Notes under the pieces: model-generated
The model's database searches: none
Seen by the model: only the letters and a program-made list of their open reading frames with translations
What the model was told of the DNA's origin: nothing
Shown here: positions 35,356-44,713 of the stretch, piece after piece
How the letters are laid out: the number at the start of each line of letters is the position of its first letter
Position numbering within the stretch: position 1 is the stretch's first letter
Translations under genes and position numbers: made by a program
Source of the DNA: Pseudomonas sp. ok272
GTDB taxonomy: Bacteria > Pseudomonadota > Gammaproteobacteria > Pseudomonadales > Pseudomonadaceae
Assembly (NCBI RefSeq): GCF_900109995.1
Contig: NZ_FOCB01000018.1
Location: 1-64,000, forward strand
DNA: 64,000 nt
Direction: 5' to 3'

Positions 35356-36369
35356 TTATTGACCCAACTTCAGGCGAGCAGTCTCGCCACTGGTGAACGG
35401 AGCTAAATCGACCGCTTGCCCGTTGTAGCTGACCTGCGCGCCCCGGGCAAAGCCCAGGCGCACTGCGAACGGCGGCTTACCGCTGACATCGACGGTTTCG
35501 CCCTTGCGCTTGAGGCCACTCAACAACACTTTGCCGTTGCCGTCGGTCACTTGTGTCCAGCAATCGGCGACGAACTGAATCTGCACCTGGCCAGCTCCGG
35601 CAATCGGGGCGGCAGGCGGCGTAACGGGGGCGGCAGCGGCAACTGGCACTGGTACAACAACCGCGGGCACGGCAGGAGCGATGGGGGCACTGACAACCGG
35701 TGCAACAGGGGCGTGGGCTGGAGCAACTAGCGGAGCGACCGGATCAGCACCTGGCACGACGGGGGCCTCGGTACTCTCCTCAGTCTGAGGGGTAGGCACG
35801 CCTTCAGGTAATGCCAGTGGCGTAGCTTCAAGCTGCCCTTCTGCCACGGCCTGGTCTTCGCGCTCATCGAGGGGATGGATCCGTGTGGTGCCATCGGCAC
35901 CTTCCACTTCGACGTGCTCAGGGCTCAGGCCGATCAGGTCCTTGGTGCGCAGCGAGGTTTGATCCTGCCACCAGACAAAACCAGCCGCCATGACGGCAAT
36001 CAGCAACAACAGGCTGACAATCCGCAAGATGGTGTGGGAAACGCGCGAGGGCTCTTCGATGCGGCCAAGGCTGTGCACATTACTACCCTGGGCATCGGTA
36101 CCTGTGAGCTGGTCGAACTGCAAGACCAGAGGCGCCTGATCGACACCGAGCAACTTGGCGTAGGCGCGGATATAACCGCGGGCAAAGGTATGCCCTGGCA
36201 ACTTGTCGAAGGCGCCGTCTTCAAGGTTTTGCAAGGAACTGGTGGTGAGATTGAGCTTCAGAGCCACTTCAGCCAGCGACCAACCATTGCTTTCGCGACC
36301 CTGACGCAAGGCGTCTCCGGGGTTTACGCGATTCGCTGCTACAACTTCGGGATGCGCCGCTTTCATCAT
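35356..36369 (-). CDS. rodZ: RodZ-like cytoskeletal HTH membrane protein
   Basis: 337 residues. Cytoplasmic HTH (GDALRQGRESNGWSLAEVAL to about 90), one membrane segment near 112-134 (ILRIVSLLLLIAVMAAGFVW), a long periplasmic Pro/Ala/Val-rich linker (about 190-265) and a C-terminal DUF4115 domain. RodZ links MreB to the cell-wall synthesis machinery. The linker is low-complexity and likely variable between strains. ATG overlaps the TGA of pilW. Confidence 0.92.
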   Translation of the reverse strand: MMKAAHPEVVAANRVNPGDALRQGRESNGWSLAEVALKLNLTTSSLQNLEDGAFDKLPGHTFARGYIRAYAKLLGVDQAPLVLQFDQLTGTDAQGSNVHSLGRIEEPSRVSHTILRIVSLLLLIAVMAAGFVWWQDQTSLRTKDLIGLSPEHVEVEGADGTTRIHPLDEREDQAVAEGQLEATPLALPEGVPTPQTEESTEAPVVPGADPVAPLVAPAHAPVAPVVSAPIAPAVPAVVVPVPVAAAAPVTPPAAPIAGAGQVQIQFVADCWTQVTDGNGKVLLSGLKRKGETVDVSGKPPFAVRLGFARGAQVSYNGQAVDLAPFTSGETARLKLGQ

Positions 36370-37124
36370 TGCTCCGACAGGTATTGCTGATATTCCGGCG
36401 TACCGGGATAGAGTCGTTTTAATTGCAGGCCCAGGCTTTGGGCCTTGTCGCGCTCATCGAACACGCCAGCCAACCGAGCACCGAGCCATAGACTACGTGC
36501 ATTTTGCTCGGCGAGCAGGCTAAAACGGTCGTAATAGTCACGCGCGGGGACATAATGCCTGTCTTCGAAGGACAACTCAGCCATTTCCAGCAACGCCCGC
36601 GGTTGCTGGCGGTTCAGGCGCAAGGCTTTTTCCAGTTGCTGACGGGCCAGGTCACGCTGGCCAAGCATCGCCGCCGTCATCCCCAGGCTCTCGAAAACCC
36701 TTGAACGCTGAGGATAAAGACTGTCAGCGCTGGCCTGCTCAAAGCGCTCGTAGGCTTCTTTGTAGCGTTGCTGCTCAAAAAGAAAGCTGCCGTAGTTGTT
36801 CAGGATCCGCGCGTCACCGGGCCGTACCGCCAGCGCCTTGCGAAAGTGCTGCTCGGCCAGGTCCGGCTCCATTTCGACCTGGAACACCAACCCCAGGGCT
36901 GCGTTGGCATCGGCGTCCGAGCCATCGAGTTCCAGGGCTTTGCCAAGCGGTACTTTCGCCTGCTCGGCCATGCCTTTTTGCAAATACCCCATGCCCAACT
37001 GCACGTAAGCGGCTCGCGCCTCGTCACGGCCCTTGCTGGTCTTCACCGGATCAGGATCACCCGAGGTGACGCAACCAGCCGACAGACTGGCCAACAGCAC
37101 AAGCAGCGCAACGCGCAGGGACAT
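36366..37124 (-). CDS. pilW: Type IV pilus pilotin PilW (PilF)
   Basis: 252 residues. Lipoprotein signal with LSAGC (cysteine near 18), then six TPR repeats (ARAAYVQLGMGYLQKGMAEQ onward). It carries PilQ secretin to the outer membrane for type IV pilus assembly. Located between rlmN and rodZ, the standard Pseudomonas order; its stop overlaps the rodZ start. Confidence 0.94.
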   Translation of the reverse strand: MSLRVALLVLLASLSAGCVTSGDPDPVKTSKGRDEARAAYVQLGMGYLQKGMAEQAKVPLGKALELDGSDADANAALGLVFQVEMEPDLAEQHFRKALAVRPGDARILNNYGSFLFEQQRYKEAYERFEQASADSLYPQRSRVFESLGMTAAMLGQRDLARQQLEKALRLNRQQPRALLEMAELSFEDRHYVPARDYYDRFSLLAEQNARSLWLGARLAGVFDERDKAQSLGLQLKRLYPGTPEYQQYLSEQ

Positions 37125-37136
37125 AGAGATCCTCTC

Positions 37137-38285
37137 TTAAGTACGATTCGCAGCGTCTTGCGCGATATCGTTTTCGGCGCTCAATTCACGCACCGCGATA
37201 TAACGCTCGCTACGACGGGTGCGATCCAGCACCTGTCCTACCAATTGACCACAGGCGGCATCGATGTCTTCGCCACGGGTGGTACGTACAGTGACATTGA
37301 ACCCGGCGTGATGCAGCTGATCCTGGAAACGACGAATGGCGTTATTGCTCGGACGCTCGTACCCGGAGTGCGGGAACGGGTTGAACGGGATCAGGTTGAT
37401 CTTGCATGGGATGTTCTTGAGCAGTTCGATCATTTCGACCGCATGCTCGACCTTGTCGTTGATGTCCTTGAGCAAGGTGTACTCGATGGTCAGCACGCGC
37501 TTTTCGCCCAGGGACGACATGTAGCGCTGGCACGACTCGAGGAGCATCTTAAGCGGATATTTCTTGTTGATCGGCACCAATTGGTTACGCAATGCGTCAT
37601 TGGGTGCATGCAGCGACAGCGCCAGGGAGACGTCAATGTGCTTGGACAGCTCATCGATCATCGGTACCACGCCGGAGGTCGACAGGGTCACGCGGCGCTT
37701 GGAAATGCCGTAGCCCAGATCGTCCATCATCAAGTGCATGGCAGCCACGACGTTGTCGAAGTTCAGCAGCGGCTCACCCATGCCCATCATCACCACGTTG
37801 GTGATGGCACGGTCGGCGGTAGCCGGGACACTGCCAAAGGATTTGTTGGCAATCCATACCTGGCCGATGACTTCGGCGGCGGTAAGGTTGCTATTGAAGC
37901 CTTGCTTGCCGGTGGAGCAGAAACTGCAATCCAGGGCACAGCCAGCCTGGGACGAAACGCACAAAGTGCCGCGCTTGCCCTGGGGAATGTAGACGGTCTC
38001 GACACAGCTGCCGGACGCCACGCGTACCACCCACTTACGGGTGCCGTCGGTGGAGATGTCCTCGCTGACCACTTCGGGACCACGAACTTCGGCAATAACC
38101 TTGAGCTTGTCACGCAAGGCCTTGCTGACGTTCGTCATGGCGTCGAAATCATCGACGCCAAAGTGGTGAATCCACTTCATTACCTGACCGGCACGGAAAC
38201 GCTTCTCCCCGATTGAGTCGAAGAATTTTTCCATTTCCAGCTGAGTCAGACCCAGCAGGTTAGTTTTAACAGTCGATGTAGTCAT
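37137..38285 (-). CDS. rlmN: Dual-specificity 23S rRNA/tRNA adenine-C2 methyltransferase RlmN
   Basis: 382 residues. Radical-SAM enzyme that methylates A2503 of 23S rRNA and A37 of several tRNAs. The CALDCSFCSTG motif (CxxxCxxC) binds the 4Fe-4S cluster; SSQAGC just before it and RGEDIDAACGQL near the C-terminus carries the methyl-accepting cysteine. GMGEPLLNFDNV is the SAM-binding segment. Confidence 0.97.
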   Translation of the reverse strand: MTTSTVKTNLLGLTQLEMEKFFDSIGEKRFRAGQVMKWIHHFGVDDFDAMTNVSKALRDKLKVIAEVRGPEVVSEDISTDGTRKWVVRVASGSCVETVYIPQGKRGTLCVSSQAGCALDCSFCSTGKQGFNSNLTAAEVIGQVWIANKSFGSVPATADRAITNVVMMGMGEPLLNFDNVVAAMHLMMDDLGYGISKRRVTLSTSGVVPMIDELSKHIDVSLALSLHAPNDALRNQLVPINKKYPLKMLLESCQRYMSSLGEKRVLTIEYTLLKDINDKVEHAVEMIELLKNIPCKINLIPFNPFPHSGYERPSNNAIRRFQDQLHHAGFNVTVRTTRGEDIDAACGQLVGQVLDRTRRSERYIAVRELSAENDIAQDAANRT

Positions 38286-38313
38286 GGATTCACCTTCACT
38301 CTTAAGCCAATGC

Positions 38314-38739
38314 TTAGCGAGTGGTTACTTCAGTAGCTGCGAAGAAGTACGAGATTTCGCGAGCAGCAGCGGCTTCGGAGTCCGAACCGTGTACAGCGTT
38401 GGCATCGATGGAGTCAGCGAAGTCAGCACGGATGGTGCCAGCAGCCGCTTCTTTAGGGTTGGTAGCGCCCATCAGCTCACGGTTCAGAGCGATAGCGTTT
38501 TCGCCTTCCAGAACCTGAACGACAACTGGGCCGGAGATCATGAAAGCAACCAGGTCGCCGAAGAAACCACGAGCGCTGTGCTCAGCGTAGAAGCCTTCAG
38601 CTTCTGCTTTGGACAGTTGCTTGAGTTTCGAAGCTACAACGCGCAGGCCAGCTTTTTCGAAACGAGTGGTGATCTCGCCGATAACGTTTTTTGCAACAGC
38701 GTCAGGCTTGATGATGGAGAAAGTACGTTGAACAGCCAT
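38314..38739 (-). CDS. ndk: Nucleoside diphosphate kinase
   Basis: 141 residues. Transfers phosphate between nucleoside di- and triphosphates through the histidine in NAVHGSDS near residue 117. KPDAVAKNVIGEI starts the fold and EHSARGFFGDL follows. Separated from iscX by 88 bases. Confidence 0.98.
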   Translation of the reverse strand: MAVQRTFSIIKPDAVAKNVIGEITTRFEKAGLRVVASKLKQLSKAEAEGFYAEHSARGFFGDLVAFMISGPVVVQVLEGENAIALNRELMGATNPKEAAAGTIRADFADSIDANAVHGSDSEAAAAREISYFFAATEVTTR

Positions 38740-38827
38740 GGTGTAACTCCAGAAACGGTAATTTGCGAAAAATTAAACCCGCGAATTATACGCGGGTTCT
38801 TGGGTATTGCCTAACCTGCTGCGCGCT

Positions 38828-39028
38828 TCAGTCGCGCTCTTCGATCCAGTGGGCCTGAATGGCCTCCAGAATCTTTTCGCCGCAGTGCTCAGGCTTATCG
38901 TCGAACTCGGGCAACGCCATGACCCACTTGCGCAGGTCGACGAAGTTAACCGACATTGGGTCGACTTCCGGCTTGGATTCAGCCAGTTGGATGGCGATTT
39001 CCAGTACATCAGTCCATTTCAGACTCAT
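38828..39028 (-). CDS. iscX: IscX (YfhJ), Fe-S assembly regulator
   Basis: 66 residues from the ATG at 39028 (MSLKWTDVLEIAI); the frame is open further but upstream codons overlap fdx. An acidic protein (DDKPEHCGEKILEAIQ and LRKWVMALPEF are typical) that binds IscS and iron and tunes cluster assembly. Last gene of the isc operon, 14 bases after fdx. Confidence 0.95.
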   Translation of the reverse strand: MSLKWTDVLEIAIQLAESKPEVDPMSVNFVDLRKWVMALPEFDDKPEHCGEKILEAIQAHWIEERD

Positions 39029-39042
39029 GACAATTCCTTGAA

Positions 39043-39384
39043 TCAGTGTGGGGCTTCGGCGGCGTGATTGAGCGAGTACTTCGGAATTTCGACCGTCAGG
39101 TCTTCTGTCCCGACGATCGCCTGACAGCCTAGACGCGATTGCGCCTCCAGACCCCAAGCCCGATCAAGAAAGTCTTCTTCCAGCTCATCCGCCTCTTCCA
39201 GCGAGTCGAAACCTTCGCGGATGATGCAATGGCAGGTAGTGCAGGCGCAGACGCCGCCACAGGCGCTTTCCATCTCGATATGGTGTTCATGGGCCAGATC
39301 GAGGATGGACGTACCGGGCTCAGCCTCCACAACCATGCCATCCGGGCAAAACTTATCATGTGGCAGAAAAATGACCTGCGGCAT
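39043..39384 (-). CDS. fdx: [2Fe-2S] ferredoxin of the isc system
   Basis: 113 residues. Adrenodoxin-type ferredoxin with cluster ligands in ACGGVCACTTCHCII (three cysteines in CxxxxxCxxC spacing) and RLGCQAI. Supplies electrons for Fe-S cluster assembly on IscU. Two bases between its start and the hscA stop. Confidence 0.97.
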   Translation of the reverse strand: MPQVIFLPHDKFCPDGMVVEAEPGTSILDLAHEHHIEMESACGGVCACTTCHCIIREGFDSLEEADELEEDFLDRAWGLEAQSRLGCQAIVGTEDLTVEIPKYSLNHAAEAPH

Positions 39385-39386
39385 CG

Positions 39387-41249
39387 TTATTCCTCAATCT
39401 CATTCAGGTTGCGCCCCGCCAGGGCGGCTTTCACCGTCGAATCCAGGCGACGGGCGGCAAAGGCGTCAGTCACTTGCGACAGACGCTTGGTCTGTTGCTC
39501 GATGGCATAACCATCGGTGCCTTTCATTAATTCAGTCAGTTCCTGCATCTGCATCTCGATGGCCAAACGTTCCTCGGCATCGAGCAGGCGATCGCCATCG
39601 GCGTCCAGGGCACCCTGCACCGCCTCGATCAAACGCTGGGCGTCGACTTGTTGCTCACGCAGGACACGGGCAACCTTGTCATCATTGGCGTGCTGGAACG
39701 AATCCTTGAGCATGCGGGCAATCTCGCCATCGGTCAGGCCGTAGGACGGCTTGACCTGGATGCTCGCCTCAACACCCGACGCCAACTCGCGGGCGGCAAC
39801 GCTGAGCAAACCGTCGGCATCGACCTGGAAGGTCACGCGAATCTTCGCCGCGCCCGCCACCATGGGCGGAATGCCGCGCAACTCGAATCGCGCCAGCGAC
39901 CGGCAGTCGCTGATCAGCTCGCGCTCGCCTTGCAGCACATGAATCATCATGGCCGACTGGCCATCTTTGTACGTCGTGAAGTCCTGGGCACGGGCTACCG
40001 GGATGGTGGTGTTGCGCGCAATCACCTTCTCCATCAAGCCGCCCATGGTTTCCAGCCCGAGGGACAACGGAATAACATCCAGCAACAGCAGCTCGCCACC
40101 GTCGCGCTTGTTGCCAGCCAGCGTATCCGCCTGGATCGCGGCCCCAATGGCCACCACTTGATCCGGATCGATCTCGGTCAGCGGCTGACGACCAAACGCC
40201 TCAGCCACCGCCTCACGGACACGTGGCACGCGGGTCGAACCGCCCACCATCACCACCGCTTGCACGTCTTCCAGCTCGACGCCGGAATCACGCACCGCAC
40301 GTCGGCAGGCCTTGAGGCTGCGGGCAACCATCGGCTCGATCAGCGCGTCAAAGGCTTCGCGGGTCAGTGGGGCTTTCCAGTCACCGTAGACCACCTCGAC
40401 CGAAGCCGCTGCCGTCAGGGCTTCCTTGGCCGCACAGGCGGTTTGCAGCAGATGGCGCTGCTCGCCCGGATCGAGGTCGACCGACAGGCCGGCGCTCTCG
40501 ATGATCCAACTGGCAATCGCGTGATCGAAGTCGTCACCACCCAGGGCACTGTCGCCCCCTGTGGCCAGCACTTCGAACACACCGCCCGTCAGGCGCAGAA
40601 TAGAAATATCGAAGGTACCGCCGCCCAAGTCATAGATCGCGACCAAGCCTTCGGCATGTTGATCCAGGCCATAGGCCACGGCCGCTGCGGTGGGTTCATT
40701 GAGCAAGCGCAGCACGTTCAGGCCGGCCAGCTTGGCCGCGTCCTTGGTTGCCTGACGCTGGGCATCGTCGAAGTAGGCCGGCACGGTGATCACCGCCCCC
40801 ACCAGTTCGCCACCCAGGGTTGCCTCGGCACGTTGACGCAGCACCCGGAGGATATCGGCGGAGACTTCGACCGGGCTTTTAGGCCCCTGCACCGTATCGA
40901 TGAACGGCATGTGGGACTCGCCATCGACAAAGCGATACGGCAACTGCTCACCCAACTGCTTGACGTCGGACAGACCACGACCCATCAAGCGCTTGACCGA
41001 CAGCACGGTATTCAACGGGTCGGAAGCGGCAGCCAGCCTGGCCGACTCGCCCACTTCGACGCGGTCTGCGTGATAGCGCACGGCAGAGGGCAGGATGACC
41101 TGCCCCTGAGCATCGGCCAGCGGCTCGGAAAGACCACTGCGCAATGCAGCAACCAGCGAATTGGTAGTGCCCAAGTCGATCCCCACAGCCAGGCGACGCT
41201 GGTGCGGTTGAGGACTTTGGCCGGGTTCGGCGATCTGCAGTAGGGCCAT
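39387..41249 (-). CDS. hscA: Hsp70-type chaperone HscA
   Basis: 620 residues. DnaK-like ATPase domain (GIDLGTTNSLVAAL, IYDLGGGTFDISIL, VMVGGSTRVPRVRE) and a substrate-binding domain. With HscB it releases clusters from IscU by binding its LPPVK motif, present in the IscU encoded here. Confidence 0.97.
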   Translation of the reverse strand: MALLQIAEPGQSPQPHQRRLAVGIDLGTTNSLVAALRSGLSEPLADAQGQVILPSAVRYHADRVEVGESARLAAASDPLNTVLSVKRLMGRGLSDVKQLGEQLPYRFVDGESHMPFIDTVQGPKSPVEVSADILRVLRQRAEATLGGELVGAVITVPAYFDDAQRQATKDAAKLAGLNVLRLLNEPTAAAVAYGLDQHAEGLVAIYDLGGGTFDISILRLTGGVFEVLATGGDSALGGDDFDHAIASWIIESAGLSVDLDPGEQRHLLQTACAAKEALTAAASVEVVYGDWKAPLTREAFDALIEPMVARSLKACRRAVRDSGVELEDVQAVVMVGGSTRVPRVREAVAEAFGRQPLTEIDPDQVVAIGAAIQADTLAGNKRDGGELLLLDVIPLSLGLETMGGLMEKVIARNTTIPVARAQDFTTYKDGQSAMMIHVLQGERELISDCRSLARFELRGIPPMVAGAAKIRVTFQVDADGLLSVAARELASGVEASIQVKPSYGLTDGEIARMLKDSFQHANDDKVARVLREQQVDAQRLIEAVQGALDADGDRLLDAEERLAIEMQMQELTELMKGTDGYAIEQQTKRLSQVTDAFAARRLDSTVKAALAGRNLNEIEE

Positions 41250-41300
41250 CGTTATCAGGTCTTATCTGTATATCAGGCGTGCGACCGAGGCGGCACTGGG

Positions 41301-41822
41301 TTAATCGTCGAGGCGCTCTTCTAACTGGCGCACTTCGTAGGTGAGCTTGTCGAGGAACTGCATGCGCCGCATCAGGCGTTCGGCCTGTTCACGTTGCGCC
41401 GCGTCGTTCCAGCAAGCCGCGAAGCTTTGGTTCAGTTCATCCTGGGCGATCTTCAGGCGGCGCTTGAATACCGCGACACCGGCAAGGTCAGCACTGTCTT
41501 GCAGGTCTTCGAGTTCTTCGCGCCATTGCATTTGCTGCAGGAGGAAGTCCGGATCATGCACCGTGACCTCCAGCGGCATTTCGCGCCCCCCCATGGCGAG
41601 CAAGTAGCGCGCACGTTTGGGAGGACTCTTGAGCGTCTGGTAGGCCTCGTTGAGGTTCGCCGACTGCTCCAGCGCCAGCCGCTGCTCACGCTCGGGAGCG
41701 TCAGCAAAGCGGTCCGGATGAACGTTGCCCGCCAGCTCGCGATAGCGCGTAGCCAACTGATCGAGATTCAGGTCGAAGCTCGGTTGCAGCTCGAATAAAG
41801 CGAAATGACAAGGAGTGCCCAC
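41301..41822 (-). CDS. hscB: J-domain co-chaperone HscB
   Basis: 173 residues from a GTG start at 41822 (VGTPCHFALFELQPSFDL); longer frame upstream overlaps iscA. The J domain contains the HPD of NVHPDRFADAPE; the C-terminal three-helix bundle binds IscU. It stimulates the HscA ATPase. Confidence 0.95.
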   Translation of the reverse strand: MGTPCHFALFELQPSFDLNLDQLATRYRELAGNVHPDRFADAPEREQRLALEQSANLNEAYQTLKSPPKRARYLLAMGGREMPLEVTVHDPDFLLQQMQWREELEDLQDSADLAGVAVFKRRLKIAQDELNQSFAACWNDAAQREQAERLMRRMQFLDKLTYEVRQLEERLDD

Positions 41823-41830
41823 AAATAGCC

Positions 41831-42154
41831 TCAGATGTTGAAGCTTTCGCCGCAGCCACATTCACCGCGTACGTTGGGGTTGTTGAACTTGAAGCCTTCG
41901 TTCAACCCTTCCTTGACAAAATCGAGCTCGGTGCCGTCCAGGTAGGCCAGGCTTTTAGGGTCGATAATCACTTTTTCGCCATGACTTTCGAACACCTGGT
42001 CCTCTGCAACCACCTCGTCGACAAACTCCAGCACGTAGGCAAGGCCGGAACAGCCTGTGGTGCGAACACCCAGACGAATCCCTTCACCTTTGCCGCGCCC
42101 GTCGAGGGAGCGTCGCACGTGTTGAGCTGCCGCTTCTGTCATGCTGATAGCCAT
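41831..42154 (-). CDS. iscA: A-type Fe-S carrier IscA
   Basis: 107 residues. The three conserved cysteines are in TTGCSGLAYVL and GECGCGESF. Carries Fe-S clusters or iron from IscU to target proteins. Ends 9 bases before hscB. Confidence 0.97.
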   Translation of the reverse strand: MAISMTEAAAQHVRRSLDGRGKGEGIRLGVRTTGCSGLAYVLEFVDEVVAEDQVFESHGEKVIIDPKSLAYLDGTELDFVKEGLNEGFKFNNPNVRGECGCGESFNI

Positions 42155-42188
42155 CGTTGACTCCTTACTCGTCGCCAGACCTTGAAAG

Positions 42189-42575
42189 TCAGATCAAGCC
42201 TTTCTTCTGCTTGTAATCGCGAACAGCCGCCTTGATGGCGTCTTCAGCGAGTACCGAGCAGTGAATTTTCACCGGTGGCAAGGCCAGCTCTTCAGCCAGC
42301 TGCGTGTTCTTGATGGTTTCTGCCTCGTCCAGCGTCTTGCCCTTCATCCACTCGGTGGCCAGGGAGCTGGAGGCAATGGCAGAGCCACAGCCATACGTCT
42401 TGAACTTGGCATCTTCGATGATGCCTTGCTCGTTGACCTTGATCTGCAGGCGCATCACGTCGCCGCACGCCGGAGCGCCGACCATGCCGGTGCCGACATC
42501 AGGATCTTCCGCGTCCATCTTGCCGACGTTGCGCGGGTTTTCGTAGTGGTCGATGACCTTTTCGCTGTAAGCCAT
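42189..42575 (-). CDS. iscU: Fe-S cluster scaffold IscU
   Basis: 128 residues. Cluster-binding cysteines in GAPACGDVM, TYGCGSAIASS and KIHCSVLAEDAI, and the LPPVK motif recognised by HscA. Preceded by a 174-base gap from iscS that contains an inverted-repeat element. Confidence 0.98.
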   Translation of the reverse strand: MAYSEKVIDHYENPRNVGKMDAEDPDVGTGMVGAPACGDVMRLQIKVNEQGIIEDAKFKTYGCGSAIASSSLATEWMKGKTLDEAETIKNTQLAEELALPPVKIHCSVLAEDAIKAAVRDYKQKKGLI

Positions 42576-42613
42576 GATAAATCCTCACTCATCAGAGAGT
42601 CGCTCTTCAGACT

Positions 42614-42724
42614 CTGTAAAAACGCCTGCGCTCAGTAATCCTGCGGTAAAAACCGGCTCGACGTAAACTCCGCGCCCTCGCCTGTTTCTTCCTCGTCTTC
42701 CCTTCGCTCGCTACGTTTTTACAG
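42614..42724. repeat. 111-bp element with 11-bp inverted ends between iscS and iscU
   Basis: CTGTAAAAACG at 42614-42624 and its exact complement CGTTTTTACAG at 42714-42724 bound a 111-bp non-coding segment with a purine/pyrimidine-biased interior. It falls in the only large gap of the isc operon. It may be a small mobile repeat, or fold into an RNA stem that separates iscRS from iscU expression. Confidence 0.55.
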
Positions 42725-42749
42725 CGCCTGTCTATGGCGACTTAATTCG

Positions 42750-43964
42750 TTAGTGTGCCGCCCACTCGATTTTCGAAATGTCGACGCCGTCTTTGTACAT
42801 GTCCCACAGCGGCGACAAAGCGCGCAGCTTGGTGACGGCCTCGCAGACTTTCTGCGCGGCGTAATCGATTTCTTCTTCGGTGGTGAAACGACCGAACGTA
42901 AAGCGGATCGAGCTATGCGCCAGTTCGTCGTTGCGGCCCAGGGCGCGCAGTACGTACGAAGGCTCCAGGGATGCCGAGGTGCACGCCGAACCAGACGATA
43001 CCGCCAGATCCTTGAGCGCCATGATCAGCGACTCGCCTTCAACGTAGTTGAAGCTCAGGTTCAGGTTGTGCGGAACGCGGGCGGTCATGCTGCCGTTGAC
43101 GTACAGCTCTTCAAGGCCTTCGACCTGCTTGAAGAAGCGATCGCTCAGGGCTTTGATACGGACGTTCTCGACAGCCATGTCTTCCTTGGCCACGCGGAAC
43201 GCTTCGCCCATGCCAACGATCTGGTGGGTCGCCAAGGTGCCGGAACGCATGCCGCGCTCGTGACCGCCGCCATGCATGGTCGCTTCCAGGCGCACACGCG
43301 GCTTGCGGCTCACGTACAGTGCGCCGATGCCTTTTGGACCGTAGGTCTTGTGGGCCGAGAACGACATCAGGTCGACTTTCAGCTTTTGCAGGTCGATGTC
43401 GACCTTGCCGGTGGATTGTGCCGCATCGACGTGGAACAGGATGCCCTTGGAGCGGGTCAGCTCGCCAATGGCTTCGATGTCGTTGATGGTGCCAATTTCG
43501 TTGTTCACGTGCATGACCGACACCAGGATGGTGTCATCGCGCAGCTCCGCCTCGATCATCGCCGGCGTCACCAAGCCATCATCCCGCGGCTCGATGTAGG
43601 TGACTTCAAAGCCTTCACGCTCCAGTTGGCGCATGGTGTCGAGGACAGCCTTGTGCTCAATCTTGGTGGTGATCAGGTGCTTGCCTTTGCTGCCGTAGAA
43701 ATGCGCGACACCCTTGATTGCCAGGTTGTCGGACTCGGTGGCACCGGAGGTCCAGACAATCTCACGCGGATCGGCGTTGACCAGGTCGGCCACCTGACGA
43801 CGAGCGTTCTCGACCGACTCTTCAGCCTTCCAGCCAAATACGTGGGAGCGCGATGCCGGGTTACCGAAGTTTCCGTCAACCAGCAGGCATTCACTCATTT
43901 TTTGCGCAACACGCGGATCAACCGGGGTGGTCGCAGAGTAATCAAGGTAAATCGGCAATTTCAT
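42750..43964 (-). CDS. iscS: Cysteine desulfurase IscS
   Basis: 404 residues. PLP enzyme that takes sulfur from cysteine for Fe-S clusters and thiolated tRNAs. PLP lysine in SAHKTYGPKG; persulfide-forming cysteine in SSGSACTSASLEPS; HVDAAQSTGKV binds PLP. Second gene of the isc operon, 50 bases after iscR. Confidence 0.98.
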   Translation of the reverse strand: MKLPIYLDYSATTPVDPRVAQKMSECLLVDGNFGNPASRSHVFGWKAEESVENARRQVADLVNADPREIVWTSGATESDNLAIKGVAHFYGSKGKHLITTKIEHKAVLDTMRQLEREGFEVTYIEPRDDGLVTPAMIEAELRDDTILVSVMHVNNEIGTINDIEAIGELTRSKGILFHVDAAQSTGKVDIDLQKLKVDLMSFSAHKTYGPKGIGALYVSRKPRVRLEATMHGGGHERGMRSGTLATHQIVGMGEAFRVAKEDMAVENVRIKALSDRFFKQVEGLEELYVNGSMTARVPHNLNLSFNYVEGESLIMALKDLAVSSGSACTSASLEPSYVLRALGRNDELAHSSIRFTFGRFTTEEEIDYAAQKVCEAVTKLRALSPLWDMYKDGVDISKIEWAAH

Positions 43965-44014
43965 GGACTATCTCCTAAATCAGGCTGGCTGGCGTGCCGC
44001 TAGCTCTTTGGCTG

Positions 44015-44506
44015 TCATTCGACGGCGGACGCTTCAATCTTGTCCAGGCGCGGCGACTTGCTGTTGCAACGACGCTGGTCCTGACGCTGGGCTACTTCTT
44101 GCACCTCACGGCGGGTGACAAGATCAGCCAAGCTGATACCGCTGAGAAATTCGTGGATTTGCAGGCTCAGATCACACCACAAGTGGTGGGTCAGGCAGGT
44201 ATCGCCACCATGGCAGTCACCCTGCCCCTGGCATTTGGTCGCATCGACCGACTCGTTCACCGCATCGATGACCTGAGCCACCTGGATCCCCTGCATCTCC
44301 CGCGACAGCTGGTAGCCGCCGCCAGGGCCACGAACGCTGGAAACCAGGTTGCTACGGCGCAATTTGGCGAAGAGCTGTTCGAGGTAGGACAGGGAGATAC
44401 CTTGGCGCTCGGAGATATCCGCCAGGGACACAGGCCCATGCTGCGCGTGCAACGCCAGATCCAGCATGGCGGTGACAGCGTATCGGCCTTTTGTAGTCAG
44501 TCGCAT
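44015..44506 (-). CDS. iscR: Fe-S-sensing repressor IscR
   Basis: 163 residues from the ATG at 44506 (MRLTTKGRYAV). Rrf2-family winged HTH; cluster ligands in KCQGQGDCHGGDTCLTHH (three cysteines and a histidine). With its cluster bound it represses the isc operon through the sites just upstream; without cluster it activates others. First gene of the operon. Confidence 0.97.
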   Translation of the reverse strand: MRLTTKGRYAVTAMLDLALHAQHGPVSLADISERQGISLSYLEQLFAKLRRSNLVSSVRGPGGGYQLSREMQGIQVAQVIDAVNESVDATKCQGQGDCHGGDTCLTHHLWCDLSLQIHEFLSGISLADLVTRREVQEVAQRQDQRRCNSKSPRLDKIEASAVE

Positions 44507-44540
44507 GGACAATTACCACGGAGTTACGGGATGGGGGCAA

Positions 44541-44595
44541 GTATGCGATTCCCGAGTATTTAAGTCAACTATAAGACCTAGTACCTTAGTCGGGT
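44541..44595 (-). promoter_or_regulatory. isc operon promoter with IscR type 1 site
   Basis: On the minus strand ATAGTTGACTTAAATACTCG (start of a 25-bp site, 44572-44548) fits the type 1 IscR consensus ATASYYGACT...AGTCRRSTAT with few mismatches. TTGACT inside it serves as -35, with CATACT 17 bases downstream as -10. A second partial half site (TTAGTCGGGT on the plus strand) adjoins at 44586-44595. Confidence 0.72.
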
Positions 44596-44713
44596 TTACC
44601 CGCAAAAGAGCGCGCGCACTATAGCAAAGTCTACGCCGCAATGGCACAGATAGATGAGCGGCGACTGACTGGCAGGGCCCACCTCACCGGACACGCCCCG
44701 CCGCCCCACAACC

